NCBI GenBank assembly: GCA_013180625.2
Contig: SNVD02005099.1
Span: 1-64,000 of the forward strand
Length of the DNA stretch: 64,000 nt
Source: Boswellia sacra
Taxonomy: Eukaryota > Streptophyta > Magnoliopsida > Sapindales > Burseraceae
Direction of reading: 5' to 3'
Shown here: positions 1 through 13,200 of the stretch, piece after piece
Layout: each line of letters starts with the position of its first letter
Numbering within the stretch: the stretch's first letter is position 1
Translations under genes and position numbers: made by a program
The notes under the pieces: generated by a model
Database searches by the model: none
What the model was told of the DNA's origin: nothing
The model's input: only the letters and a program-made list of their open reading frames with translations

Positions 1-997
1 TCTGTTATGTTTTTTATAACATACAGTGCTCTTTGTGCTTATCCAAAATTTGATTTTCTTGTGTATTCATGTGTCAAAAATGCCATGTCAATATTATTGA
101 ATTGAGGGGGAGAAGTTTCAGTGGCGGGAATCCTAATTCTATTAGAATTTCTTATTCAAATGGGAATCAAATTTGAATTTTTGTCCATAAATGTCAGTTA
201 TGAAACGGTTTTAGAAATAGATTTGACATTAATTTTGTTAAAAACAAAATTGTTTCTAAATTTGGTCTAGTATATTATGAATCGGTTTTGGGCTTCTCCT
301 GTTCATTCCATACTTCCACAACAATTTCTTCCTTGTCCTGCATCTTGTTTTTCTCTTCCTGTTCTGGAAATTTTCACAGCCGACATCAACCAGAAGAAAT
401 TTCCAGAACAGGAAGACTTAGGAAGCATACTAGCAGTTCTTTTTCTCCTTTTGTTCGAAAGTCTCCAAGACTTCGTTAAGTGCTTTTGGCACTTGTGCTG
501 AAATCAAGGGGGAGATCAAGGAAGTTTTCTAATTTTTTTGTGATCTTTCTATATCTGATATAATTATGGTTATATTTTTTGTTGCTTATTTCTCAAGGGA
601 TGTAAGTAAGTAGTAAGGGGGAGTAAGAAGAAAAAGAACTTCTTATGTTTGCTTTATGTGTGCATTCGAGATATCTTGATTTGATGAATGTTTTGCTTGG
701 ATGTTTTTGCTTTGATCATGATCTGATTGCATTGATTGATATAATTGCTTTGATCATGAATTGATTAACATGTGTTGCTTGATCAGTTTGACAAAGTCAT
801 TTTGATTGCAGGATATAATTATTCTGACGGTGTTCTATTATGAGTTTTGTAACAGCTCACTGGTTAATTCTTTACAATGATAATTTCTGTTTGCTATTTC
901 ATGTTAGCTTATGGTTTTGTTTGACTTATCATGAGTGATGTTCTTTGATAAAAAACAATTTGGTATTTTCATCACAAGTTGCCAAAAAAGGGGAGAT
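1..997 (+). pseudogene. 3' end of a Sirevirus-like Copia element (ORF3 tail, truncated by window edge)
   Basis: This is the internal 3' region of a Copia retrotransposon, in plus orientation, running into the LTR at 998. It is recognised by similarity to the inverted copy at 16177-19000. Both contain an ORF tail ending in RKSP(K/R)L(S/R) and a stop (here at about 477-479), then a C/T-poor tract with repeated aaggggga motifs and a purine tract (aaaaaaggggaga) just before the LTR. The tail is Ser/Pro-rich and lacks catalytic motifs. Gag and pol lie outside the window, so I cannot say whether this element is complete. Confidence 0.75.
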
Positions 998-1915
998 TGT
1001 TGGTATCAAAGTCTACTACATATGCGTATGCCATGCACATGATGAGTTTTGATCAACTTGTGATAAAACAAGAATTTTATTTTTATTCCTATTTTAATCT
1101 TTCTAGAATTATATTTTAGGAAGTATTTGATTTGGAATAAATATCTCTTTAGATTAGGATATAATATCTTGTATCCTAATTTAAATAGGAGAATATTTAT
1201 TTGTCCTAATTCCTTTTGAAATTTGTTTATAACACTTCCTATTTTATTTCTCCTAATCCTAATATGATTTTAATTAGAATTTTTACAGGATTTCCTAGGG
1301 GATTCGGTCAGACCTCTCACTATATATTCACAAGGCTTTTCAGGTGGCTGTTTAACGTGGAGATTAAGAGATTTGCGGGTTAGCTGAATTGGGTGTGTTT
1401 TTGTTAGAGAGTCTATGCCTTGGCATTCCATGATTTTATAGAAGAGAGCTTCAACGCAAAAGGAATGTCTTCTTTGATTTGATTCTTTAAGTCTTTTGAT
1501 TCATGTATGAGTGTTGAAAATCGTACTTGAATTGTTGATTAAAGTCTGAGTGAGTTAGTAGACACTTAGGATAACTTGAGGGTTGAGTGTTTATGTAATT
1601 CATTATCAGACGTCGGGTGTTATGTCTAACTTAACAGTGTTCTATTAAGTTATCTACGACAGAGAGTGGGCAGTGTCACTAGTGTTTAGGATCTTTGCGA
1701 AGATTTTGTTTGTCAAAGATTAGGTCTGTGCGTGAGGGTGTCAGCACTGTAAAAGGTCCTAAAGATTGTACAAACAAGAACATAGTGAATTGCAGCTCTA
1801 TAGCTGTCCGTGGATGTAGGTTTTTATAACCGAACCACGTAAAAATCCTCCTGTGCCGATTTATATTATAGCGTACTGTTATATTTCTTATAACTGCATA
1901 CCTCTAGAACTCTCA
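998..1915 (+). repeat. LTR of Sirevirus-like Copia element
   Basis: The LTR starts TGTTGGTATC directly after a polypurine tract and ends about TCTCA. It is about 918 bp. Its distal part (about 1790-1915, with aaccgaaccacgtaaaaatc) matches the reverse complement of the LTRs at 15298-16176 and 24443-25305 and, more distantly, the solo LTR at 6438-7370. It is the 3' LTR of the element entering from the left edge. Confidence 0.85.
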
Positions 1916-3380
1916 CTTTGAGTATCACACCCTTGTCGATTAGCAAATGAAGTTGAAAAATTTCTCAATAGAATAATTTTTTAATACCTTAAAAATAATT
2001 AAAGAGAAAAATAATAATTTTGTGAAATTTATTTTTTAAATTAATATTAAAAGAAAAATGGAAAGTACCCGACAAAATTAGTCTAAATAGTTAAACTCTT
2101 ATAAGAACTTTTATAATTTTCTTAAACTTTTCAAATATGATTTTAGAAATTTGAAAGGGAAGTTATCCTAATTTTCTTTTTTAACAAATAAATATATAAT
2201 TAACTGATTAAATTAGTGAGTAACGTAAATAAAAGAAGTTCATGAATGATGCTGACTTTACATCTAAATTTTAATACTATGGTTAACTCCATTGCTTACA
2301 CTAGCTAGTGTAGAACGATCTTTCAACTTCTTCAGTGTAGAAATTTCGAGCCCTCAGTAGTTGAGATGACTTGTGATTACGTGAGTTCTTATCATGTACA
2401 TTAATTATATTATTACTTCGAATAAATTCTGTTAATGATTTTTAATTGTTAATTAAATTCAAAAAAATAGAAATATTCTATTTATATCCCATCAATGACC
2501 TAAAAAGTAACCTAGAATCCTGATATTTAATCACAAATAATTACATATGAGCATGTAAGGATTATTTTGTTCCTTATATTTTTAATAAATTTTTTTAGCA
2601 ATCACCATATGTAATAATAATAGTATATTAGTGAAGCTGAAGCAGGAGCCGACCTTAGTGAAGCTGGGCCAGGGTGTAGCCCAGTCTAGATTTTTGATAA
2701 GAATTTCCATACAGCAAATTTTTCATCCAAATGTTTGACTGGGGTCTCATGTAATCCCTTGAATTTTAGAAATATACACAAAAACCCTAAATGTTAACAA
2801 TGAAAGCGAATTCAAACTAAAGCCCATAAGCGACGCATATTATGCATCTCTTTTTCATATAAAGTATCCATTATCTTAATTCTAAATTTTAAATTAAAAA
2901 TAAAATAATAAGATATGATTTTGAGAATTTTTAAATAATAAAAAAAATTTTTAAAGTTATTTAAAATTAAAAAACAATGTGCTTCAGTAATAGACTTTTT
3001 ATATTAGATTTAATTAGGGCTTAATTTATATCGCCATAACAGTTTTATTACCAAAATATTCATATAATAAATAAAACGCTTGAAAAAAAGGAAATTTGAA
3101 ACAAAAAAAGAGAGATTTTTCCGTTACTTCGCTGAAAGAAGAAAAAAGAAGTTGGATCAAAAAGGAAGAAAGGGCTTACGATGAGCTTTCAATTCGGGCA
3201 AAAGCCATACACAACCATGTGGTTTACTAAAAGAACTACTTTTTACCTTTTGTTGCAGTTAATTTTTGTAATAATAATTATTAATTTCTTGAGAGTGTAT
3301 ATTAAAGAAAAATCAACATTAGTGCATAAAAAAGATGGGTAGAGAGAATTTATTTTTATTTTCAAAATTAAGAAGGGATA

Positions 3381-3412
<32 letters not shown>

Positions 3413-4934
3413 TTGTTGAGAAATTTACTCTATTCGCGGAAGCGCTCTATCCAAGATCTTAACAGAATTATGATGAAAAATGAACAAAGAAAAATAAATA
3501 AGACAAGCAACATCAGATTTGTAGTGGCTCGACCAATCAAGCCTTTGTCCACTTTGGAGATATAAGCAACATTTTTATTCAATCAATAATAAAGAAAATT
3601 GCAAGAATACGAGCAATAATTACAAAAGATTTCAAGCCTTACAACCTTCCATACATATTCCCAAAGATAATCACCAATATGTGATATATGCTTCCAAGGA
3701 AAAAATAACCAAGAAGAACTCCTCGGATACCAGATCTCTGACATGATTATCTCTCTAACACAACACCCCAATGATACCACACTTATGGTGTTTGTTTACA
3801 AAAGATGCCAAACCGTGGACCTCCAGGATCAACTCCCACACGTTGCCAACTTTTTTTCTTCCAAGGTGTTTGAAACGTTTTCTACTGTCTTCTCTTCTTG
3901 TCGTATTTTTCACTCATATGAACAACACTTATGTATAGGTTATTGAGTTTATTTTCTAGTCTAACAATGATTCATAGTTCAGAAGTATAATCAAAACTTT
4001 TTCTATTTCAGTTTCCTTGTCAAATTATAATTATCCAATATTATCCTATTAAAACAAATTGCAATCAAACTTAACTTCCTAGTTTGATGTAAATTCCAAT
4101 TTGTTTTAATTCTAATATAGAAACAAATCATATATTACCTAATACTCTAAGAAGACAAAACCACAATAATAATAATATTTTCTAAATTTTTTAAAATGAT
4201 ATGCAATAAAATGTATTAATTAATATGCATTTCTAAAAAATATTTTCTAAAAACAAAAACAGAAAAAGGTTTTCTTGGAAATGCAACTATATTTAAAATT
4301 GTTAGCCCTTTAAGAAAGGATCCAAGTGGCATGCTTAGATAATGAAATTATTTCAATAACCTAGAGTTGCCTATAAAATCAAAGTTTGTGACATGATTAT
4401 TATTAAACTAAAAATTTTCACAATTTTGTAATTTACAAATGATTTACTATGATTTTTTTTTTTTTAAAGATAGGTTGCTGAGTTAGTAGATGAGTAGTTC
4501 TATTTAGCCCCTATTTTTTCTCTCATCACACCCGACTTCTAATTCAATAAGGGTATAATTACAACTTTAAATTGTAAAAATTTATTATTATCTCCCATAT
4601 TAAATTTTAACTATTTTCATTTCCTTAAATAAAGACCTTTTTGACTTTAATGATATATATCTTTTTGTTTTTTCAGTTTAATAGTTCATTGAATTGTTAT
4701 TTGATCTTCTTGGTGTTTGAATTCTTTTTCTTTTGTTCAATATTTTTATATCATTGTAGTTCTTAACTGAACGAATTATTAAACAAAATCATGATTTGAA
4801 TGCTAATCAATTGTTTACTTTTATCTTATTGAATTATCTAAATCCATATAAACAAAATAATTAATCAAATTATATTTTAATATTGGTGTTTAAAAGGGAT
4901 ATGATAATATGGATAATCCAGTGTCTGTTTAATC
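1916..4934. other. AT-rich intergenic DNA without a supported gene
   Basis: No coding region I can support. The stretch is AT-rich with many homopolymer runs and includes an (ATT)n microsatellite at about 3379-3411 that creates a spurious poly-Leu ORF. Short ORFs at 3335-3565, 3583-3780 and 3743-3946 show no recognisable motif. A GC-richer patch at 2640-2700 looks like a degraded transposon end, but I could not define it. Confidence 0.6.
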
Positions 4935-5812
4935 CAGGGGTGTTCAAAATCCAATCTAATCCAATCCACCCAAACCAATCGATTAAATCTAAACCGATCC
5001 AATTTTGATTAGATTTGATCAATTGATAGATTGGAATTTTTGAAAACCTAATTAATTGGATTAGATAACGGATCCTAATGTAAAAATCCATGATACACTG
5101 ATCCAATCTAAGTAATAGATAATAAAATTAACTATGTAATATCAAAAAATTAAAATTAATATTTGATGATAATTGATATAATGCATCTGTGCTATGTATA
5201 ATTGGTAAGTATAAATATAACTTAGTTATTATTAATTTTTTTATTTAATGAATTGTTTTTTCATGTCAATTATATTTATCTCAATATAAAAACTATCAAT
5301 TACTTACTAATTAGTTATTTATGTTTGCAGGCATTCTTTAATATGCATGGATGACATTAAGTTAACACAATTATGCAGTAATAAATTTTGCCAAGTTACT
5401 TATTATGCAAATCAGCTTATTGCATGGAGTCTTATAAATTTATTTAAATTATAATATTTGTAGTGGAATGAATTAAATTTTTATTGTTATTTTATTTATG
5501 AGCATCAATCAATTTATAAATGAATTTTTGTTTATTACGTTATGATTTACCAATATTTTAATTTGTTTGGTAACTCTATGTTATCATTATCTTTATATAA
5601 TATCACATTAACTTGTGTCTTTTTATTGGATCTTATTAGAATTTTTATTTTTCATTTTTTTAAGGTTCAGATTAGATCGAATTGAATTGGATTGGATTAG
5701 ATTTCAATCTTTGATTGTATTGGATTGAATTGAAAAATCTCTAAACTGATCATTATTGGATTAGATTGGTTATTAGCTAAATCCATCGTATCCAAACCGA
5801 TGAACACCCCTA
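4935..5812. mobile_element. Non-autonomous hAT-like element, 878 bp
   Basis: The terminal inverted repeats begin CAGGGGTGTTCA on the left and read TGAACACCCCTA on the right, the hallmark of a large plant hAT group. Flanking 8-mers are GTTTAATC (4927-4934) and GTTTAATT (5813-5820), matching at 7 of 8, as expected for an aged hAT target duplication. Subterminal regions carry repeated gatt/aatc motifs. No transposase ORF is present, so it would have depended on a transposase supplied from elsewhere. Confidence 0.85.
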
Positions 5813-6437
5813 GTTTAATTTAAGTTATTTTATCTATTGAAACTTATAAAGAAAGAAATATACATTAACTTTAACCTAAAATAAAATGCAAAGAAATTGA
5901 AGTTGCATGAGAGGGAGAGATGAAGTTAATAAGGTAAGAAGGAAAATACGAGAAAGAGGCAAGAGATATATAAGGAAAAAATAAAAGTTTTATTAAGTCG
6001 ATCTGCTTGATATTAATTATCTAATATATTATATTTTTGTTACAAATTTATCCTCATTTAATTTTGAAATGAGGGCTAATGAGATTAAATGTGGGGGCCG
6101 AATAGAACTAGTCTTAGCAAATATTAAGAAATCTTATTTAGTTTCTTGGGGTGGTCCATCTTTCAAGATGGATTACCTCTTCAATTGGACCAAAGAATGG
6201 CAAGTCCATGAGCATTGCCAACCCATTTAAGATTTTTTTTTTTAAGTAATGTGCACAATGTGTATAACTAAATATGAACATTTAACAAGGCGCACAACAT
6301 GAAACATGGAAGAATTCTTTTACAATACGCATGAATGTGTTTTATGGATATTGCAACAAATAAAAAATAATAATAATTACGATATTTGTTGATTTATTTC
6401 ATTAATAATTTGATCCCTCAATAAAGAAAATGACCTT
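5813..6437. other. AT-rich spacer
   Basis: No gene, RNA or repeat boundary recognised in this 625-bp stretch between the hAT element and the solo LTR. It contains the ACCTT target duplication copy at 6433-6437. Confidence 0.6.
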
Positions 6438-7370
6438 TGTTGGTTCTAGAAGTGCATGTGCATTACACATGAGTATTTTGTCATCATGTGATAAAAACAT
6501 TAAATATGTATATTTTTCTAATCTCATTTATTATATATATATGTGTGTGTGTGTATTTTGTATTAGGGGAATTTTAATTAAAATATGATAAGTTTTGATA
6601 TGTTATCCTAGTTGAATAGGAATAAGTTTGGATTTGGAATCCTAGTTGAATAGAAAGTTTTATATTTGTATTAATTATCTCTTATTAGATTAGGATATTA
6701 TTTAAGTATTATAGTTTACTTAGGAGAAGTGTATTATCACTTCCTATAATGTTTGATTGTTATCCAAACTTTCCTTATGAGTTTTATTGAGATTCTACAG
6801 GATTTTGACAAGGATTACAATTCATATCAAATATTATATAAAGCTATCTTGATAGCTTTTGGTGGAATCAATTCAAGGCATTCAACGCAAATTGAGATAG
6901 AGCAATCAAGAGCAAGTTTGAGTGCGTTTTTTATCTGTTTTTTTGTCTTATATAAAGCTTTAGGCTTTGGCTAATTGTTATAGATCGTGTGAGCTTAAGG
7001 AAGTTGAGTAATCATATGTATCTGTACCATTTACGGATCTGTACCAGTTACGGGTGTTATGTTATTCTTAACTACATGTAGTTAAGATAATCGTGACAGA
7101 AAAAGAGCAGCATTAGAAGAGTGTGTAAAGGACTATGGTTGTGATCGGCGTTGATCAAGTTTACATAGATTAGGTTAGTGAGTGAGCGGGTGTCTACTAC
7201 TATAAAGAGTCCTTAATCGAGAGTAAACACATACAACATAGTAGATTGCAACTCTTGTTGCCAGTGGATGTAGGTTGGTTATAACCGAACCACATAAAAA
7301 TCATGTTCCGATTTACATTACAATTTTCTATTATATTATTCGTAACTTCCATACGCTGCAAAACCCAACA
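6438..7370 (+). mobile_element. Solo LTR of a Sirevirus-like Copia family
   Basis: The 933-bp unit begins TGTTGG and ends CCAACA, giving a 6-bp terminal inverted repeat. The 5-bp direct repeat ACCTT abuts both ends (6433-6437 and 7371-7375). No internal retrotransposon sequence is attached, so this is a solo LTR left by recombination between the two LTRs of one insertion. A TATA-like tatataaag lies near 6836. The distal part (ataaccgaaccacataaaaatc) is shared with the LTR at 998-1915, so the families are related. Orientation is plus. Confidence 0.92.
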
Positions 7371-7825
7371 ACCTTATTATTATTTTTTTAAAATAATTCA
7401 TTTCAAAATATAAAATTAAGATCTACATAAGGTTGAATTTCATTTTCCATTGTTGTTGATGTTCAACAAAGCTATAACAAATGATTTGTGGAGTTAATAC
7501 CAATTACTACCCCTATCATTTTATAAAAAATCACTTAGATGTAACTTTTGAAAATTTAATCGACTACTAGCAGACCATTTGCAAAATTCATCAAAATAAC
7601 TCTATAGCTAACAGATTTTGTCAATTGACTAAATAATAGGATTTTAATTACTTTTTTGCTCTTTTGTTTATTTTAAAAAATGCATATGTATAATAAAATA
7701 AACTTTGGATAAAGAAACAACTAGTATACCCTTGATGAGTATTATATTTAAACATGACATTATTTGTAATTACAAACCTTATTTTCCTACCAAAATACCC
7801 TTGATATGAAAAATCAAGAGTGGAC

Positions 7826-8721
7826 TAGACTTAGCAATAGGCTATGTTAGAATGGTTTTGCTCGTTTCGTATTCGTGGCATGTTAAATTATCTTAATTCA
7901 AATACGACCTGTTAACTTATTAGGTCTAAATCTTATAATCCAATTCCGACTGTTAACTTAATGTTTGCCCGAATCTAACCTATTAAATCTGTTTTTTTTT
8001 TTAAGTTAGATAACAATATATGTAATATGATTTGCATAAATTCTAAACATAAAATATAACTAATAGTTTATAAATTTAATATCTAACAAATATTTTGAAA
8101 TCAACTGAAATATCCAAATTTAATCTAATATGAAAATATAAACAAAGTTTTGTATCCAACATCATTTAAAGGTTCATCTAAAACATATTTAAGATAAACA
8201 ACTAAAAATGTCCAATTATTCAATAATTTTTTAAAATAAAATAGGACATTCTATAAGTTTCTTCCTTGTATCTCCTATCAAAATGTCATCTCCTATCAAA
8301 ATGTCATACTCGTACACCCACACATCTAAAAAACATATGACGTAACTGTATTAGATAAAACTAGTTTGATATTGTACCGTGTTTGGGTTTATCCTACAAA
8401 AAACCGTTTCACACGTTGAATCTGTTAATATTAAGGATAATTTATTTAATTTATTTATAATACATAAAAAATAATTAAATGTAGCAAATTATTACAAATA
8501 CTATTTTACAACTATTTTTTTAAATAAATTATCCTTAATATTAACAGGTTCAACGTGTGAAACGGTTTTTTGTAGGATAAACCCAAACACGGTACAATAT
8601 CAAACTAGTTTTATCCTGTTAATCTATTAATGATTCGATCCGATAATATTATATTCAAAACATGTATTTATCGAATAGATTCATGTTGTATTAACGAGTC
8701 GTATAAAATTTCTTAGGCCTA
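7826..8721. mobile_element. Non-autonomous hAT-like element with internal palindrome, 896 bp
   Basis: Imperfect terminal inverted repeats read TAGACTTAGCAA on the left and TAGGCCTAAGAA as the reverse complement of the right end. Flanking 8-mers GAGTGGAC (7818-7825) and GAGTAGAC (8722-8729) match at 7 of 8. Subterminal regions carry the cgtgt/acgag/ttaac motif mix common in plant hAT non-autonomous families. There is no transposase ORF. The centre is occupied by the large inverted repeat described separately. Confidence 0.75.
8354..8615. repeat. 96-bp inverted repeat with 70-bp spacer
   Basis: The left arm (8354-8449) and right arm (8520-8615) are reverse complements at 95 of 96 positions; the single difference is T versus C at about position 8422 (gaatctg against gaacctg). 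The 70-bp loop (8450-8519) is AT-rich. If transcribed it would fold into a long almost perfectly paired hairpin. It lies inside the hAT-like element at 7826-8721. Confidence 0.95.
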
Positions 8722-10235
8722 GAGTAGACTATTATGTGATCGTACTATATAAAAAAAGGAGAAAATAAATCATAAAAACACAATAATTAGTTACCGTAGC
8801 ATGTCAAAAAAATTAAAATCACCTAATTCATGTATGCAATGGAATAATATGATAAAACTATATGTTATTACATGTTTTTTATCATTATACTCAATTTTTT
8901 AAAAAAAAACCCATTTTTCCCCAAATACAAGTTCTCTAAGTTTTAATAAATAATCAACTTATCCAAACGATCTAAGATTTTACTTGGGCTTCCTAGGAAT
9001 ATGTATCTAATACCATATAAAACTTCATAGCATTCTAAATTTGGTAAGGACTGTAAATAATTTAAGTTTTTAGAGACAACATTTCCATCTTACAATATTT
9101 AAGACCTAACCTTGTTTTATTCAAAAATATATAACACTTTATAAAGAGTTCCTAAAATCATAAAACTCTTGAGATTTAAACAAAATATAAAGCCAAACAA
9201 ATTTGCTAAATTCATAATTTTTTGGGACCTCTGGGTGCCTTAAATAATTTTTCTAATACTAATAACCCGTAAAGAAAATGAAATACCAACATTGCATACT
9301 CAACTTCAAAAATTCATAAAAAAGTTGAATACTTAACATTTTTGAGATTTTATACAAACTCTTGAGATGTCTACTTTTAACATATCTAAACTTGAAAATC
9401 AAAATCAAAGCAAGATAATTGCAGAAAGTTTAGAAATCCTATACTATTGACTACAAAAGCCTAGAGTTGATTAAGATTATTTATACAAGTTTATTAATTA
9501 GAAAAGTAAAAAGTCTAAACTGCCCTCTTGTTGTTACACTTTCTGACGGTGTTAATACTCAAGGACTTATTTGATGAATTTTATTAAAGATTGTGTTCTT
9601 TCTACTTAAATTTTCAAAAGTTACATACCGTGTGATCACATGCACTTATTCAATAATTTCAACTTCTACATGCAATCTAAATGAAGAATTTGTTTTATTT
9701 TGGAATTTATGGGTCTACATAGCAACAGTAGAATTCTTAAGTTTTGGAAAATGCTTGGGCCTCTACTTTTATAGATATTGCCAAAAAAATGTGAAGAAGA
9801 AAGCTAAATTATCATATTCATGACACGAATTTAGCTATGATACAATTGTTATACCATACAACTTTAAAAAATAGTCAATAATGTAAAAAAAATCATAAAT
9901 ATTTATATAAAAATTGTAAATACAACTTTATTAATTCTTTTATAACTTTTATACATTTACAACTTTTGTATAGATATTTACGATCTTTTACACATCATTT
10001 GCAATTTTTGAAGTTATTATACAGTATAACAACTGTACCATAGTGGACATCGAATGATACGTCACTATCATAGCAAAACCTTTGAAATTATCAAATCACT
10101 TCGGCATCTCATTTTATCCAATTTTTCATTTTAATTTTTTTCTTAAGTTCATAATTAGAAAATGAATTTTTATTACATAGTTTATAAAATCTTATTGAAA
10201 ATTTATTTAATTTATTTTAGTGAAAAATAAATCCG
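8722..10235. other. AT-rich intergenic DNA without a supported gene
   Basis: No recognisable gene. The ORF at 9593-9823 (76 codons) has no motif I know, and its flanks have no coding character. A 19-base C run (10236-10254) marks the right end, directly beside the truncated Copia element. Confidence 0.6.
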
Positions 10236-10254
10236 CCCCCCCCCCCCCCCCCCC

Positions 10255-13200
10255 TAAAGAGGTAACTTGCATGAATTCTGGATGTGTTGAATAACAAAAC
10301 GTAACCATATACATTTTCGGTTGGCCTCATGCAATTCAAGTATTTAAGAGTGGTTAGAAGAAGTAGCAACCAAACTCTGTTTAGTAGATCGCCATGAAAT
10401 TACGGTCCCATTAAAAGTGAAAACATATCCAGTTTGTGATCGAGCTTTATAGGGATCAGGTAAATAGCTGGCATCAGCATATCCTACCAAGCCAGGATTT
10501 TTAGAAGGCTCATATGAAAAAAATAATCCTAGATTAATAGTTTCTTGAAGATAACAAAAAATATATTTGATCCCCTTCCAATGCTTCTTATGGGTGCAGA
10601 ACTAAACCTTGCTAACAAATTAACTGCAAATGCAATATCAGGTCTAGTACATTGCACCAAATACATTAATGCACCTATAGCGTTCAAATATGATACTTCA
10701 GGACCAAGTAACTATTCATCATCCTCTTTAGGACGGAATGGATCATTTTTATGATCAAGGGATCTAACAACCATTGGGGTACTCAATGGATGAGCCTTAT
10801 CCATGTTGAACTGTTTCAAAATCTTTTCTGTATATGCTGATTGGTAAACAAGTATGTCGTCAGAGTTATGATCGATTTGTAGGCCAAGATAGTATTTCGT
10901 TTTCCCTAAATCTTTCATTTCAAATTCTTTCTTCAAATATTCAGCAGCATCTTGGATTTTTTCAAGAGTTCCAATTAAATTCATGTCATCGACATATACT
11001 GCTATAATAACAAAACCAGATTCTGACTTCTTTATAAACACATAAGGGCATATGGGATCATTAATGTACTATTCTTTAATCAAGTATTTACTAAGGTGAT
11101 TGTACCATATTTTCCCTGATTGTTTCAATCCATATAAGGATATCTGTAACTTAAGTGAATACATACTCCTTGGTTGTGTTTTAATTGCTTCAGGCAATTT
11201 AAATCCTTTAGGGAGTTTCATATATATATATATATATATATATAATCTAATTGACCATACAAGTAAGTAGTTATCTCATCGATAAGGCGCATGTGAAGTT
11301 TTTTCGAGACTGCCAAACTGATCAAATATCTAAAAGTGATAACATCCATTACTAGGGCAAAAGTTTTGTCAAAATCAATACCCAGTCTCTGAGAAAAACC
11401 CTGAGCTGCTAGCAGGGCTTTATACCTAACAATCTTATTATTCTCATTTTGTTTTCTAGTAAATACCCATTTATATCCAACGGGGTTGGCATCATTAGGC
11501 GTTTGGACTACAGGTCCAAAAACTTCACGTTTGGCCAAAGAAGATAATTCTACTTGAATTGCTTCTTTCCATTTAGGCCAGTCATGCCTTTTTCTACATT
11601 CATCCACTGTGTGTGATTCAAAGTCATTATTCATAATATTAGTGGCTACTGCAAATAAAAATACATTGTCAATGACAATTTCATTACGTTTCCATATTTC
11701 TCTAGTATAAGCATAATCAATAGAAATTTTCTCATTTTTAAATTTAGGTGTCACTTCAGAGACATGTGTTTCATTAACAACTTGTGCCTCTTCAGGGGCA
11801 GGTGTCTCATTAGAAACATTTGTTGCTTCAGGAGACAATTGAATTCTTTAGCTCGATCATTATTTCCATCAGGACCGTTATTAATCATTTTTCTTTTTTG
11901 AGGGATGGTATCTTTTGATCCAAGGGGTCTGCCATGTTTATGGCGTGCAACAGTTTGATTATTCATCGTTGCTTGAGGGGTTTGCCCAATAGGAATCTCA
12001 ATTCGAGCTGGTGTATTAGCAGCATGTATATATGACTTTGTAATCTTAGTTGTATCAGTAAAGGCATTCGACATCTGCTTAGCGATATTTTGAAGATGTA
12101 TTATCCTTTGCACTTCATTTTCACATTGAGGTGTGTCAGGATCAAGATGAGACAATGTTTCCACATTCCAAGAAAGTTATGGATTTCTTTCAGAAGGCAC
12201 ATAACCAACTTCAGCAGGCATTTTCTTCTCCCCTAAAGGTGAAAAAAACTGTCTCATCAAAATGACAATCTGCAAATCGTGTAGTAAGAATATCACCCGT
12301 TATGGGTTCCAAATATCTTATAATAGATGGAGAATTATAACCAACATAAATCCTTAATCGGCATTAAGGTCCTATATTTGTCCGCTTTGGGGGAGCAATG
12401 GAGACTTGTATGGTACAACCTAAAGTTCTTAGATGAGATATATTGGGTTGTTGGCCAAGTACAAGTTGTATTGGTGAATATTCATGATAAGCAGTTGGCC
12501 TTAATCTGATCAATGACACAACATGTAAAATAGCATAGCCCCAGGCAGATGTTGGCAACTGTGTTCTTAACAACAAAGTTTGTGCAATTATCTGCAATCA
12601 CTTTAAGTGACTCTGCCAAACCATTTTGGGCATGGACAGATGAGATAGGATGCTCAATATCAATTCCAACGGACATATAATAATCATAAAAAACTTTTTA
12701 TGTAAACTCACCATTATCCAAACGTATAGACCTAATAGGATAATCTGGAAAATGTGTCCGTAATTTTATAATTTGAGCAACTAGTTTGACAAATGCAATA
12801 TTTCTAGTTGATAACAAACATACATGAGACCACTGTGCAAAAGCATCAATTAGGACTATAAAATAATGAAAAGGTCCACTCGGTGGATGAATAAATCCAC
12901 ATATATCCCTTTGGATTCTTTGTAAAAATGATGGAGATTCTTGACCAATCTTAGAGAAAGATGGTCTAACAATCAATTTTCCTTGCGAGCAAGTGATACA
13001 AGTAGTTTCATTGGACAGAAGGATTTTTTGATTCTTTAGTGGGTGTCCATTTGTATTCTCAACAATTCTACGTATCATTGTTGATTTTGGGTGACCAAGA
13101 CGGTCATGCCATAACATAAAAGTCTTACGATCATTAAACTTTTGGTTCTTAAATGCGTATGTTTTAATGGTCCTTATATATGTATAATATAACCTAGAAG

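Noticed and set aside
3335..3565. ORF with poly-Leu as a membrane peptide
   Set aside because: The Leu run is the translation of an (ATT/TTA)n microsatellite.
4870..5106. ORF inside the hAT element as transposase
   Set aside because: It is a translation of the gatt-rich subterminal repeats; no hAT dimerisation or catalytic motif.
9593..9823. 76-codon ORF as a small gene
   Set aside because: No start context, no motif, no coding signature beyond chance in AT-rich DNA.
10236..10254. C run as part of a functional polypurine tract of the old Copia
   Set aside because: It lies in the right strand sense (G run on the minus strand), but no LTR follows and RNase H is truncated before it, so I treat it as a junction oddity.
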